DNA from: Calditrichota bacterium
GTDB taxonomy: Bacteria > Calditrichota > Calditrichia > Calditrichales > J004
DNA length: 64,000 nt
NCBI GenBank assembly: GCA_013112635.1
Contig: JABFGF010000004.1
Location: forward strand, 62,001 to 126,000
Reading direction: 5' to 3'
Shown: positions 8,942 through 16,163 of the stretch, in pieces
Position numbering within the stretch: the first letter of the stretch is position 1
Layout of the letters: every line of letters begins with the position of its first letter
Notes under the pieces: generated by a model
Seen by the model: only the letters and a program-made list of their open reading frames with translations
The model's database searches: none
What the model was told of the DNA's origin: nothing
Program-made: the position numbers and the translations under genes

Positions 8942-10099
8942 ATGGGAAATGATAATAGAAAGAAACTATCAGATGACCAAAAAGACCTTATTAAGAGGTT
9001 GCGAGAAGAAGCTAGAGAAGTAAAAGATTGTTTTACCAAATTTTCATTCCAGGCCCTTGTTTTTACTTCAATAACTTTTGGACTAATTGTAAGATTTCAA
9101 GGGGATCATCCAATTATATCTCTAGCATCCTTAGCTTTGATATTCCTCCTTCAAGCAGTTGCACGAATCGGTACTTACAAATATGCCACAGCAAATAGAA
9201 ATTTTTCTTATGAATTGCATCTTCATAGAAGCATGTTATCACCAGAATCTCCGCCCTTAGGCTGGAAAGATGATATGAGGGAGTTAAGCTGGGAAGAGGC
9301 CATTAGAGCCTGGCGCGTAGTACAAGCAACGATATTTCATCACCTGTATTATACGGACATTTTTTTTATCAGAAATATCCTACCAAATTTTTTAAAACAC
9401 GAACATAGACCTAACAAAAAAAAGAAAATCAATAAATATTTATGGTTTGAGCCAAGTAGATTGGTAACCAAAGGAACAAAATACCACGCTGGCAGCTACC
9501 TCAGCACAATGTTTTTAGTTTTGAATTTTTTTACATTTTTAGCGTTCATCCCGATTTATTTATCTATCTCCCAGATTTATTATGATCCAAATTTAAAGGA
9601 GTACTCAACTCTTTTACCCTATTTGATTAGTGTTACAATCTTGCTTACTGTTTATATTCTTTGGCGAGTAATCAAGACACGAAAACGTCGCCAAGTTCTT
9701 GAATCAGGTTTATTATCAATTCATTCTAGTTCAATAATATGGCAAGCAGTCACTGTAGCACATTACAGAGCTATAAAAAATGCGGATCGAGAAAATAATC
9801 CTGAAGGAATTTTCTATAAAAATTATACACAATTACTTTCTGAGGAAGCAGAAAAGCTAAAACACAATATTTTTGATATTCACTTATGGATTCATGACAA
9901 ATGTTGCTTCCAAATAACACAACAAACTATTGAAAAACTCAGCTTAGAAAAGGTCCCACAACATTTGATAAAAGAAATTAAAAAAGTCAAAGGGAACACT
10001 TATAAAGGAGAATTTGCATTGTTCGAGAAACTTAACAATATAATAGAAGGTGGAATTAATGACTACCGTTTAATGATTTTAAAACACTCAAAATTATAA
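8942..10099 (+). CDS. Hypothetical four-helix membrane protein
   Basis: Not recognised. The 385-aa protein has a charged N-terminal helix, two close hydrophobic segments (residues about 37-77), a soluble stretch with several histidines (RSML...IFHHLYY), a second pair of hydrophobic segments (about 187-240), and a charged helical C-terminus. Paired transmembrane hairpins with cytoplasmic helical domains suggest a membrane sensor or effector, but no catalytic motif is visible. The ATG has an AAGG site. It stands alone between GDPD and the convergent GH13 gene and looks like an accessory gene. Confidence 0.6.
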   Translation: MGNDNRKKLSDDQKDLIKRLREEAREVKDCFTKFSFQALVFTSITFGLIVRFQGDHPIISLASLALIFLLQAVARIGTYKYATANRNFSYELHLHRSMLSPESPPLGWKDDMRELSWEEAIRAWRVVQATIFHHLYYTDIFFIRNILPNFLKHEHRPNKKKKINKYLWFEPSRLVTKGTKYHAGSYLSTMFLVLNFFTFLAFIPIYLSISQIYYDPNLKEYSTLLPYLISVTILLTVYILWRVIKTRKRRQVLESGLLSIHSSSIIWQAVTVAHYRAIKNADRENNPEGIFYKNYTQLLSEEAEKLKHNIFDIHLWIHDKCCFQITQQTIEKLSLEKVPQHLIKEIKKVKGNTYKGEFALFEKLNNIIEGGINDYRLMILKHSKL

Positions 10100-10150
10100 T
10101 ATCGAAAATTAAAGAGGGCAAATTTCACAAACTTCAAACTACTCACAAAT

Positions 10151-12556
10151 TTAATTCAACTGAAAAACAATTGCACTCAATGGCGCGATATTCAAATCCA
10201 GGATATTGTCAATCAGGGTGTAGCGTTTTACACCCATCAGTGGGATCACACTTTTTACATTTAAACCCGCCGGAAGGTTTATGCCCACAAACTTTTCTTC
10301 ATTACTTTTATTGAGGATAACCAGCATCTGCTGCTGCATATCGGAGCGCGCATAAGCCCAAACATCTTTCTCCACATGCAGGGTCATAAAATCGCCATAG
10401 CGTAACGCCGGGTTATCGCGCCGTAATGCCACAATTTTCTTAACGCGTTTGTTCATATCTTTTTCTGCTTCGCTTAGCTGATCGCCAAATCGCATCGGCC
10501 GACGGTTATCGGGATCGGTGGAACCGGTCATCCCAATTTCATCGCCATAATAAACAAACGGAATTCCCGGGATGGTCATTATATAAGCCAGGTAAACCTG
10601 GGCCATTTTATAGCTGTCCGGATTATCAACCTGTGGTGGATTGTTCCAGCCAATATCCGCAGGATCACCACTGGCGCTGGTAACATCGCCATCAACCGCG
10701 GCCAAAAAACGCATTTTGTCATGGCTGTCCATCAAGTTGCCCATAAAATGAAACATGCCATGATTTTCAAAGGTCTTCTGCATTTCGCCATTCAAAACCT
10801 CAAAGCCGCCTTCTTCATCTAAAAAGGTGTACATGGCAGAATTGTACAAATTAAAATTAAACTGCGCATCCAGCTGGCCATTATTTACATAGGATTTTGT
10901 AAGAGCATATGAACCAAACGTTTCACCAATCTGAAATATTTTACGCTTTTGGGGGACCTCAATCTCTTTTTTAATTTTTTTAGTCAACGTCCGCCAAAAC
11001 TTAAACGGAACATGTTTCACCGCATCCTGGCGAAACCCATCGGCGTTGGTCTCCTTTAACCACCAAACCGCATCATCCGTTACCGTTTTTATCGCATCCC
11101 TGGAATTCTGAAAATCAAAAGATGGCAGGTAAGGCTCAAACCAGGTTGATAAACGAAACTCATCAAACAAGCGCAAATTTTTGCGGCCATCGGGCAGCTC
11201 TAATGTGCCAAACCAATCGCGATGCTCTTTAAAATAAGGATGCTCTTCATGCACATGGTTGCTTACAAAATCCAGGATAATTTTCATGCCTTTTGAATGT
11301 GCTTTTTCTATCAGGTTCTTAAGCAATTCCATATCACCAAAACGGACATCCACCTTTTTGGGATCGATTGGCCAATAACCATGATAGCCACTGTAGAACC
11401 GGTGTGGCGGCGGATATTCCTGGTATGCCTGCATAGGATTTTGGTTTACAGGAGAAAGCCACAACACATTTACGCCTAGATCGCTAAAATAGCCTTCATC
11501 AAGTTTTTGGATTACCCCCTGCAAATCGCCGCCATAATAATTAGCTTTATCTTTGAGTTCCGGATGGTCTACTTTTTGTGAATTGGTTGTGTCCCCGTCA
11601 TAAAATCGATCCACGATAATCGAATAAACAATCGCATCATACCAGCTAAAACTTTTATCATCAGATCCGGCAATGACCCCATTTTGTAAAACTACCTGCT
11701 CAAACGGAGTGGAAAAACCATCGCCCATAACAGCAACACGAATTGTGGTATTTGCGGGCAAGATATCCAGATTAAAACTGGCCTGGATAGTATTTCCTTT
11801 TACTTTAATTCCCGGGCCGCTAATCAAAGTGTTGTTTCTTAGGCAAATAATATTTTCAACGCTAATTTTTTGATTATTCCCTGGTTCAAAACGATAATTT
11901 AATTTGATGGAATTTTCTTTTCTGTTATAACCCTTATTTATCAATCTTGAATTTTCTTTTTGTTCATCAATCACCAATAGCGAATTATACTGGCCAAAAG
12001 AGTTCATAACCTTTGCCCTGTTTACCGGGTCGATTATTTCATCCTTGCCATTTACATAAAAACGATATTCATAACGGCCATTTTCAAGCCAGAATGTTTT
12101 TTCAAAAACACGGTCGCCATCAGGATCTTCCATTAATTTGCTGCGCCTGTTCCAGGTGTTAAAAGAACCAATTACCTGAACGGTTTCTTCATTGCGTTTT
12201 GCTTTGTAGCGGAAGGTGTATGGGACCCTTTTTTGTACATAAACCGGAAAATGAAATATCTGCCAGTTGTGTTGAAATTTTATAATTGTTAATCCGGAGA
12301 AATCCTTAGCCGGTGAAAAGATAACCTGTTTCGTTCCTAAATTATACTTTACTTTAACATCCTTATTTTGAGAAAATTTCAGATCATATTTAGGGGCATA
12401 AAACAAATCTGAAATTAAAAATGTGTCTACTTTCCCTGTTTGCAAACGGACCACATCAATTATTCCACGAATTTCTTGTGACTGCTTTTTTGAACATTGT
12501 ATAAAAAGCAGTACAGCAATTATTGGATATAGAAATACAAATAATCGTTTCATCAT
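10151..12556 (-). CDS. GH13 alpha-amylase family lipoprotein with CBM48-like domain
   Basis: A surface or periplasmic glycoside hydrolase acting on alpha-glucans or maltodextrins. The start is placed at the ATG at 12556, where a lipoprotein signal begins with lipobox LLFIQC (Cys21). An in-frame extension upstream lacks a signal peptide. Residues about 100-180 resemble a CBM48/AMPK glycogen-binding fold (VIGSFNTWN, YEYRFYVNG). The catalytic barrel shows the four GH13 regions: DFVSNHVH, GFRQDAVKH with the nucleophile Asp, GETFG with the acid/base Glu, and MDSHD with the third Asp. It appears intact at 801 aa. Exact substrate unknown; neopullulanase- or cyclomaltodextrinase-like enzymes share this layout. 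Confidence 0.87.
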   Translation of the reverse strand: MMKRLFVFLYPIIAVLLFIQCSKKQSQEIRGIIDVVRLQTGKVDTFLISDLFYAPKYDLKFSQNKDVKVKYNLGTKQVIFSPAKDFSGLTIIKFQHNWQIFHFPVYVQKRVPYTFRYKAKRNEETVQVIGSFNTWNRRSKLMEDPDGDRVFEKTFWLENGRYEYRFYVNGKDEIIDPVNRAKVMNSFGQYNSLLVIDEQKENSRLINKGYNRKENSIKLNYRFEPGNNQKISVENIICLRNNTLISGPGIKVKGNTIQASFNLDILPANTTIRVAVMGDGFSTPFEQVVLQNGVIAGSDDKSFSWYDAIVYSIIVDRFYDGDTTNSQKVDHPELKDKANYYGGDLQGVIQKLDEGYFSDLGVNVLWLSPVNQNPMQAYQEYPPPHRFYSGYHGYWPIDPKKVDVRFGDMELLKNLIEKAHSKGMKIILDFVSNHVHEEHPYFKEHRDWFGTLELPDGRKNLRLFDEFRLSTWFEPYLPSFDFQNSRDAIKTVTDDAVWWLKETNADGFRQDAVKHVPFKFWRTLTKKIKKEIEVPQKRKIFQIGETFGSYALTKSYVNNGQLDAQFNFNLYNSAMYTFLDEEGGFEVLNGEMQKTFENHGMFHFMGNLMDSHDKMRFLAAVDGDVTSASGDPADIGWNNPPQVDNPDSYKMAQVYLAYIMTIPGIPFVYYGDEIGMTGSTDPDNRRPMRFGDQLSEAEKDMNKRVKKIVALRRDNPALRYGDFMTLHVEKDVWAYARSDMQQQMLVILNKSNEEKFVGINLPAGLNVKSVIPLMGVKRYTLIDNILDLNIAPLSAIVFQLN

Positions 12557-12669
12557 AATTACCCGGATGTTTGAGTTGTGCTGCAAATATACAACCATAT
12601 TACGTAATAATAAAGAAAGCCCGAATTGATTTAATTGAAATTATCTTTTAATTTTATGCCTTTTACAAA

Positions 12670-12743
12670 GCCACTGTAGCTCAGTCTGGTAGAGCAGTTC
12701 ACTCGTAATGATCAGGTCAGCGGTTCGAGTCCGCTCAGTGGCT
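12670..12743 (+). tRNA. tRNA-Thr(CGT)
   Basis: A 74-nt cloverleaf can be folded by hand. The acceptor arms are GCCACTG and CAGTGGC, the D-stem is GCTC/GAGC, and the anticodon loop CTCGTAA holds anticodon CGT at 12704-12706. The T-stem is AGCGG/CCGCT with loop TTCGAGT. The discriminator base is T and CCA is not encoded. One T-T mismatch is present in the anticodon stem (second pair). Three partial copies of its 3' end follow at 12785, 13102 and 13203. Confidence 0.92.
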
Positions 12744-12784
12744 CATTGATTTTAAAGTTTAAAAACACTTTCACTTTTAAGAAC

Positions 12785-12846
12785 TCAGCGGCCCGCCGGT
12801 AGGCGGATCCGTCTACCGACGTGATTCGAGTCCGCTCAGTGGCTCA
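12785..12846 (+). repeat. tRNA-Thr 3'-end remnant R1 with 33-nt double-hairpin insert
   Basis: TCAGCGG and the 22 bases after the tRNA T-loop junction (TTCGAGTCCGCTCAGTGGCT plus CA) are repeated exactly. They are split by a 33-nt insert at 12792-12824. The insert forms two tetraloop hairpins, CCGCC-GGTA-GGCGG and CGTC-TACC-GACG, joined by ATC. A 39-nt spacer (12746-12784) separates this copy from the intact tRNA, and the GIY-YIG start codon follows one base after its end. Confidence 0.85.
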
Positions 12847-12847
12847 T

Positions 12848-13096
12848 ATGTCTTATTATGTTTACGCAATTTATTCACCTGCATTAAATTCAATTTATAT
12901 TGGTCAAACCGGCAATATAAAAAAACGCTTTAATGATCATAACAAAGGATATTCCAAATATACATCCAAAGCAAATGATTGGACTTTAGTTTATTCCGAG
13001 GAATGCACATCCAGAGCAAATGCATTAAAAAGAGAAAAACAACTTAAATCTGCCAAAGGTAGAGAGTTTGTTTGGAGTAATGTGCCTAATAAATAA
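12848..13096 (+). CDS. Small GIY-YIG endonuclease nested in tRNA-Thr remnants
   Basis: An 82-aa single-domain GIY-YIG nuclease. The GIY-equivalent V5-Y6-A7 and the Y17-I18-G19 motif, catalytic Arg27 in KKRF and Glu63 in KREKQLK are all present, so it is probably active. Related YhbQ-like proteins are DNA nucleases. The ATG at 12848 is chosen. A GTG at 12821 would add MIRVRSVAH, but those residues are merely the translated tRNA remnant. There is no clear ribosome-binding site. The ORF begins one base after remnant R1 and its TAA abuts remnant R2, so it sits as a clean cassette between direct repeats of 135 and 168 bp. A homing-like or repeat-associated role is inference. Confidence 0.85.
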   Translation: MSYYVYAIYSPALNSIYIGQTGNIKKRFNDHNKGYSKYTSKANDWTLVYSEECTSRANALKREKQLKSAKGREFVWSNVPNK

Positions 13097-13163
13097 TCAG
13101 GTCAGCGGCCCGCCAGTAGGCGGATCTGTCTACCGACGTGATTCGAGTCCGCTCAGTGGCTCA
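13097..13163 (+). repeat. tRNA-Thr 3'-end remnant R2 with double-hairpin insert
   Basis: It begins with TCAGGTCAGCGG, which extends the tRNA match back into the variable loop. It carries a 33-nt insert at 13109-13141 that differs from R1 at two positions, then the T-arm and acceptor 3' half. A 39-nt spacer at 13164-13202 follows and is identical to the one after the intact tRNA. Confidence 0.85.
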
Positions 13164-13202
13164 TTGATTTTAAAGTTTAAAAACACTTTCACTTTTAAGA
13201 AC

Positions 13203-13264
13203 TCAGCGGCCCGCCGGTAGGCGGATCCGTCTACCGACGTGATTCGAGTCCGCTCAGTGGCTCA
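13203..13264 (+). repeat. tRNA-Thr 3'-end remnant R3 with double-hairpin insert
   Basis: Identical in layout and, by eye, in sequence to R1: TCAGCGG, then the 33-nt insert at 13210-13242, then the T-loop to acceptor 3' end. The block R2-spacer-R3 (13097-13264) therefore repeats the block tRNA T-arm-spacer-R1 (12712-12846), differing mainly by one extra 33-nt insert. Confidence 0.85.
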
Positions 13265-13379
13265 AAATCTAAATTGCAAACTATCCACGAATTTCACTGA
13301 TTTACACGAAGTAAAAAAGTTAAAATAATTGAAAAAAATAAACTTAATTACTTGACCTTCTTAAATTCCAAATGACTTT

Positions 13380-13402
13380 CTTCGCGTCTTTGCGACTTAG
13401 TG
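13380..13402. repeat. Dispersed 'tttgcgtctttgcg' intergenic repeat, copy 2
   Basis: CTTCGCGTCTTTGCG followed by ACTTAGTG is a diverged copy of 4942-4968. It lies in the 230-bp gap between the tRNA-remnant array and the next lipoprotein gene. No other feature was found in that gap. Confidence 0.45.
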
Positions 13403-13494
13403 TTAAATGTTTAAAGTCTTTATAAAGTGGAATAAATAGGAATCCTCCTGGGTTATGTTCTACTCACAAATGAAAAAATATCCCGGAGAAAAAA

Positions 13495-14007
13495 ATGGCA
13501 AGAATTCTCGTTTTACTTTTAGCAGTTTCCTTTATGTCTTGTAGCGAAAGCTCTGACGGTTTTGTTGATCCAAATATTAAAACAGGGCTTGGAAGTTTTG
13601 TTGTAGAAATTGATGATAATGATTGGAGTGCAACAACTGGATTTGTTAATGCCAGCATTTCAAAAAATGATTCAGTTTCAACTGCTTTAGTAACTTCTGT
13701 AAAAAATCTCACCGTCAGTGATACCGAGGGATTTGGAGTTTCATTTTCAAATATTTTAAGCGGGAATCCCAGTTTGGAAGATACCTATCAACTGGATGGC
13801 ACGACAGTGGCTACGATTGTGTTTATAAGATCAATTTCAGATAATGATGTAACTTACAACGCAATCAGCGGCGAGTTAAAAATCACCGAAGTTAGTTCAT
13901 CAAATGTTAAAGGTACATTCAATGCAGTCCTTCAGAACCAGGAGGATGAGAATGATACATTGAATATGACCGGCGGTGCCTTTAATGCTGCTATCACAAC
14001 GAGATAA
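13495..14007 (+). CDS. Hypothetical lipoprotein (DUF6252-like)
   Basis: A 170-aa exported lipoprotein with signal peptide and lipobox SFMSC (Cys16). The remainder is beta-rich and ends with KGTFNAVLQ ... GGAFNAAI, a pattern like DUF6252-type lipoproteins of FCB bacteria, where a 'KGTF' strand is followed by a final GxF strand. The ATG is preceded by GGAGA. It converges with the NtrC-like gene. No enzymatic motif is visible and the function is unknown. Confidence 0.7.
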   Translation: MARILVLLLAVSFMSCSESSDGFVDPNIKTGLGSFVVEIDDNDWSATTGFVNASISKNDSVSTALVTSVKNLTVSDTEGFGVSFSNILSGNPSLEDTYQLDGTTVATIVFIRSISDNDVTYNAISGELKITEVSSSNVKGTFNAVLQNQEDENDTLNMTGGAFNAAITTR

Positions 14008-14031
14008 GTACTGAAGATATTCAGTGTAATT

Positions 14032-15378
14032 TTAAGTTTCAATACCCAGTTTTTTTAATTTTTTATATAAATAAGTGCGGTCAACTTGTAATAGTTCAGC
14101 TGCTTTAGCGATATTTCCATTGACATTATCCAGGCAGAATTTTATATACTCAAGCTCTGTTTTATCGCGCACATCACGCAGAGATTGATTTTTTTCAAAC
14201 GCTGAAGTAACATCAAATTGCGGTGTGGAAAATTCAGCCGGTAAGTCCTTCAATTCAATTACCGGTGAATCGGTCATAATTACAAGACGTTCGATCAGAT
14301 TTTTTAATTCACGAATATTGCCCGGCCAATTAGATGTTTTTAGTTTCTTAATTACAGCCTCACTCATACTGAGGCTTTTTTTATTGTTTTCATGGCTAAA
14401 CATTTGCAGAAAATATTCAGCTAAAAACACAATATCATCCCCTCGTTCCCGTAGCGGTGGCAAATGAATCGGCACAACATGCAGACGAAAATAGAGATCT
14501 TCCCGAAAACTGCCCTCTTTTACCATCTGTTGCAGATCTTTATTAGTCGCTGCAAAAACTCGCACATCTGTTTTAATAACTTCATTTCCACCAACCCTCT
14601 CAAACTCGCCTTCTTGCAAAACGCGTAAAACTTTTGTCTGGGTTTTTAAACTCATATCACCAATTTCATCCAGAAAAAGGGAACCTCCATTGGCCTGTTG
14701 AAACTTGCCATCTCTTTGTTCTGTAGCACCCGTATAAGCACCCTTTTCTGCACCAAACAACTCTGCTTCAATCAACTCTTCCGGGATAGCTGCACAATTG
14801 ATTTTGATATATGGTTTATTTTTTCGCTCACTTTTAAAATGAATTAAACTTGCAATAATTTCTTTTCCCGTTCCGCTTTCTCCGGAAATTAAAACTTTGC
14901 TATTTGTGGGTGCAATTTTATCAACAGTCTTTATTATTTCCATCATTGCCGGGCTTTTACCAATAAATTCAAAGCCCATTTTAGTTTTTTCAAGATTGGC
15001 ATATTTCTCTTCCAGCGCCAAACGTTTCACAAAATTATTTAGGGTAATCAAAAGTTTTTCTTTCGATAGCGGTTTTTCCAGAAAATCATCCGCACCGTTT
15101 CGCGTTGCTTCAATAGCCATTTTAATTGAGGCATGACCGGAAATCATAATTATTATCGCTGACGGGTTTTTTAAACGGATATCTTTTATGAACTCGATGC
15201 CATCACCATCAGGCAGCATAACATCCACCAAAAAAAAGTTAGTATTATCGGTGATCTGAGTCTTTGCATCTTTCAGATTTCCAGCCTTGGAAACAGTAAA
15301 ACCCTCAGCACTCAAAATCATATCAAGCGATTTTAATATATTTTTTTCATCATCGATAATTAGAATATTTTTATTCAT
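14032..15378 (-). CDS. NtrC-family sigma-54-dependent response regulator
   Basis: A cytoplasmic transcription activator for sigma-54 promoters. An N-terminal receiver (residues 1-120) has IIDDE and the phospho-acceptor Asp in FFLVDVMLPDGDG. A central AAA+ domain follows with Walker A GESGTGKE, the sigma-54-contacting loop GAYTGA and Walker B LFLDEIGD. A C-terminal Fis-type helix-turn-helix (about 405-445) binds DNA. Its partner is very probably the NtrY-like kinase at 16161-17618. The two genes are separated by a REP-associated transposase, so the operon has been interrupted. Targets might include envelope genes, since the operon begins with an Omp85-type protein. Confidence 0.92.
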   Translation of the reverse strand: MNKNILIIDDEKNILKSLDMILSAEGFTVSKAGNLKDAKTQITDNTNFFLVDVMLPDGDGIEFIKDIRLKNPSAIIIMISGHASIKMAIEATRNGADDFLEKPLSKEKLLITLNNFVKRLALEEKYANLEKTKMGFEFIGKSPAMMEIIKTVDKIAPTNSKVLISGESGTGKEIIASLIHFKSERKNKPYIKINCAAIPEELIEAELFGAEKGAYTGATEQRDGKFQQANGGSLFLDEIGDMSLKTQTKVLRVLQEGEFERVGGNEVIKTDVRVFAATNKDLQQMVKEGSFREDLYFRLHVVPIHLPPLRERGDDIVFLAEYFLQMFSHENNKKSLSMSEAVIKKLKTSNWPGNIRELKNLIERLVIMTDSPVIELKDLPAEFSTPQFDVTSAFEKNQSLRDVRDKTELEYIKFCLDNVNGNIAKAAELLQVDRTYLYKKLKKLGIET

Positions 15379-15445
15379 GTTTTCCTTTTTTCGGATTGCA
15401 TTAACAAGGCATTATTTTTGGGACTGTATTAACTGACTTAATACA

Positions 15446-15466
15446 TAAATCAACACAGTTGATTTA
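15446..15466. repeat. REP-like hairpin, left end of RAYT element
   Basis: A perfect 9-bp stem TAAATCAAC/GTTGATTTA with loop ACA. The RAYT stop codon (15464-15466) lies within the stem. Confidence 0.8.
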
Positions 15467-16021
15467 CTTCATATTTTCTAAATCCAATTTGTCACTTGGA
15501 AAATCTGATAATATTTTATTTATCTCTTTGTCTCCATATTTATACCTGAAATGAAAACTCCCAAACTGATATTCTTGCGGATCATTAGCATATCCATGTT
15601 TTACGGGATTTAAATAAATGTAGTTTAGCCTTGTATAATAAGACCGTTCGTAGGTAATACATGTATCCCAATAATTATGAAAGATCTTGTTTTCTTTTGT
15701 CAACTCAGGTTTATATTTTCTAATAAACATTGCTGTAAATTTGTGCAAATTTTTAATTACATCTGCAATAGTTATTGTCTGATTTGGGCTCGCACTTAAC
15801 ATAAAATGATAATGATCATCCAGTATCACCCAATCGTCAATTTGCCAATTATATTTTGTACAACCCTTTTGTAATATTTCCAGCATTTTATGTTTAACAG
15901 CATCATCTTTTAAATAAGGAAAATGCTTGTATGTAGATGCTGTTACAAAATATTTAGCTTCAGGAATAAAAAGATGTGGGGGGTTATGTTCGTATGTTTT
16001 GTAAATTCTACTCATATGCAT
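15464..16021 (-). CDS. REP-associated tyrosine transposase (RAYT, TnpA_REP)
   Basis: A 185-aa Y1 HUH transposase-like protein, a single-strand DNA nuclease that recognises hairpin repeats. The metal-binding HxH is His70-Tyr71-His72 in DDHYHFML. The presumed nucleophile is Tyr134 in LNYIYLNPVKHG, the signature of this family. The start is at 16021 or at the second ATG (16015); neither has a strong ribosome-binding site. Hairpins flank it on both sides and one overlaps its stop codon. RAYTs are usually single-copy, domesticated genes linked to their own REP hairpins, and that arrangement is what is seen here. Confidence 0.88.
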   Translation of the reverse strand: MHMSRIYKTYEHNPPHLFIPEAKYFVTASTYKHFPYLKDDAVKHKMLEILQKGCTKYNWQIDDWVILDDHYHFMLSASPNQTITIADVIKNLHKFTAMFIRKYKPELTKENKIFHNYWDTCITYERSYYTRLNYIYLNPVKHGYANDPQEYQFGSFHFRYKYGDKEINKILSDFPSDKLDLENMK

Positions 16022-16040
16022 TCTTCGTTTTATTTGGATT

Positions 16041-16059
16041 AAATCGACTGTGTCGATTT
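16041..16059. repeat. REP-like hairpin upstream of RAYT
   Basis: An 8-bp stem AAATCGAC/GTCGATTT with loop TGT. Relative to the outer hairpins the stem has a compensated A-to-G and T-to-C pair change, which supports selection on the stem. Confidence 0.75.
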
Positions 16060-16142
16060 GTTTTTATTAACAGTGAATTATTACAAAACCAATATATTTC
16101 AATCCCTTCCTTTTTATTGGATTCCATTTACTTCCTAATGCT

Positions 16143-16163
16143 TAAATCAACGCAGTTGATTTA
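16143..16163. repeat. REP-like hairpin, right end of RAYT element
   Basis: A 9-bp stem TAAATCAAC/GTTGATTTA with loop GCA, in the same orientation as the copy at 15446. The histidine kinase stop codon (16161-16163) lies within the stem. Confidence 0.8.

Larger units (their letters stand above)
15446..16163 (-). mobile_element. REP-associated transposase element splitting a two-component operon
   Basis: The unit consists of the RAYT gene bounded by near-identical 21-nt hairpins at both ends, with a third diverged hairpin at 16041-16059. The outer hairpins have 9-bp stems TAAATCAAC/GTTGATTTA and loops ACA or GCA. It lies between a histidine kinase gene and its response regulator gene on the same strand. 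Exact ends are inferred. Confidence 0.65.

Noticed and set aside
8942-10099. A defence effector of the SLATT type
   Set aside because: The two-hairpin layout is suggestive, but no sensor, nucleotide cyclase or other partner gene is adjacent and no family motif is clear.
12821-12847. A GTG start giving the GIY-YIG protein nine extra residues
   Set aside because: The extra residues are simply the translated tRNA-Thr remnant; the ATG at 12848 begins the conserved domain.
12785-13264. Possible CRISPR-like array because of repeats with equal 39-nt spacers
   Set aside because: The repeats are tRNA 3' ends with inserts, the two spacers are identical to each other, and no cas gene is near.
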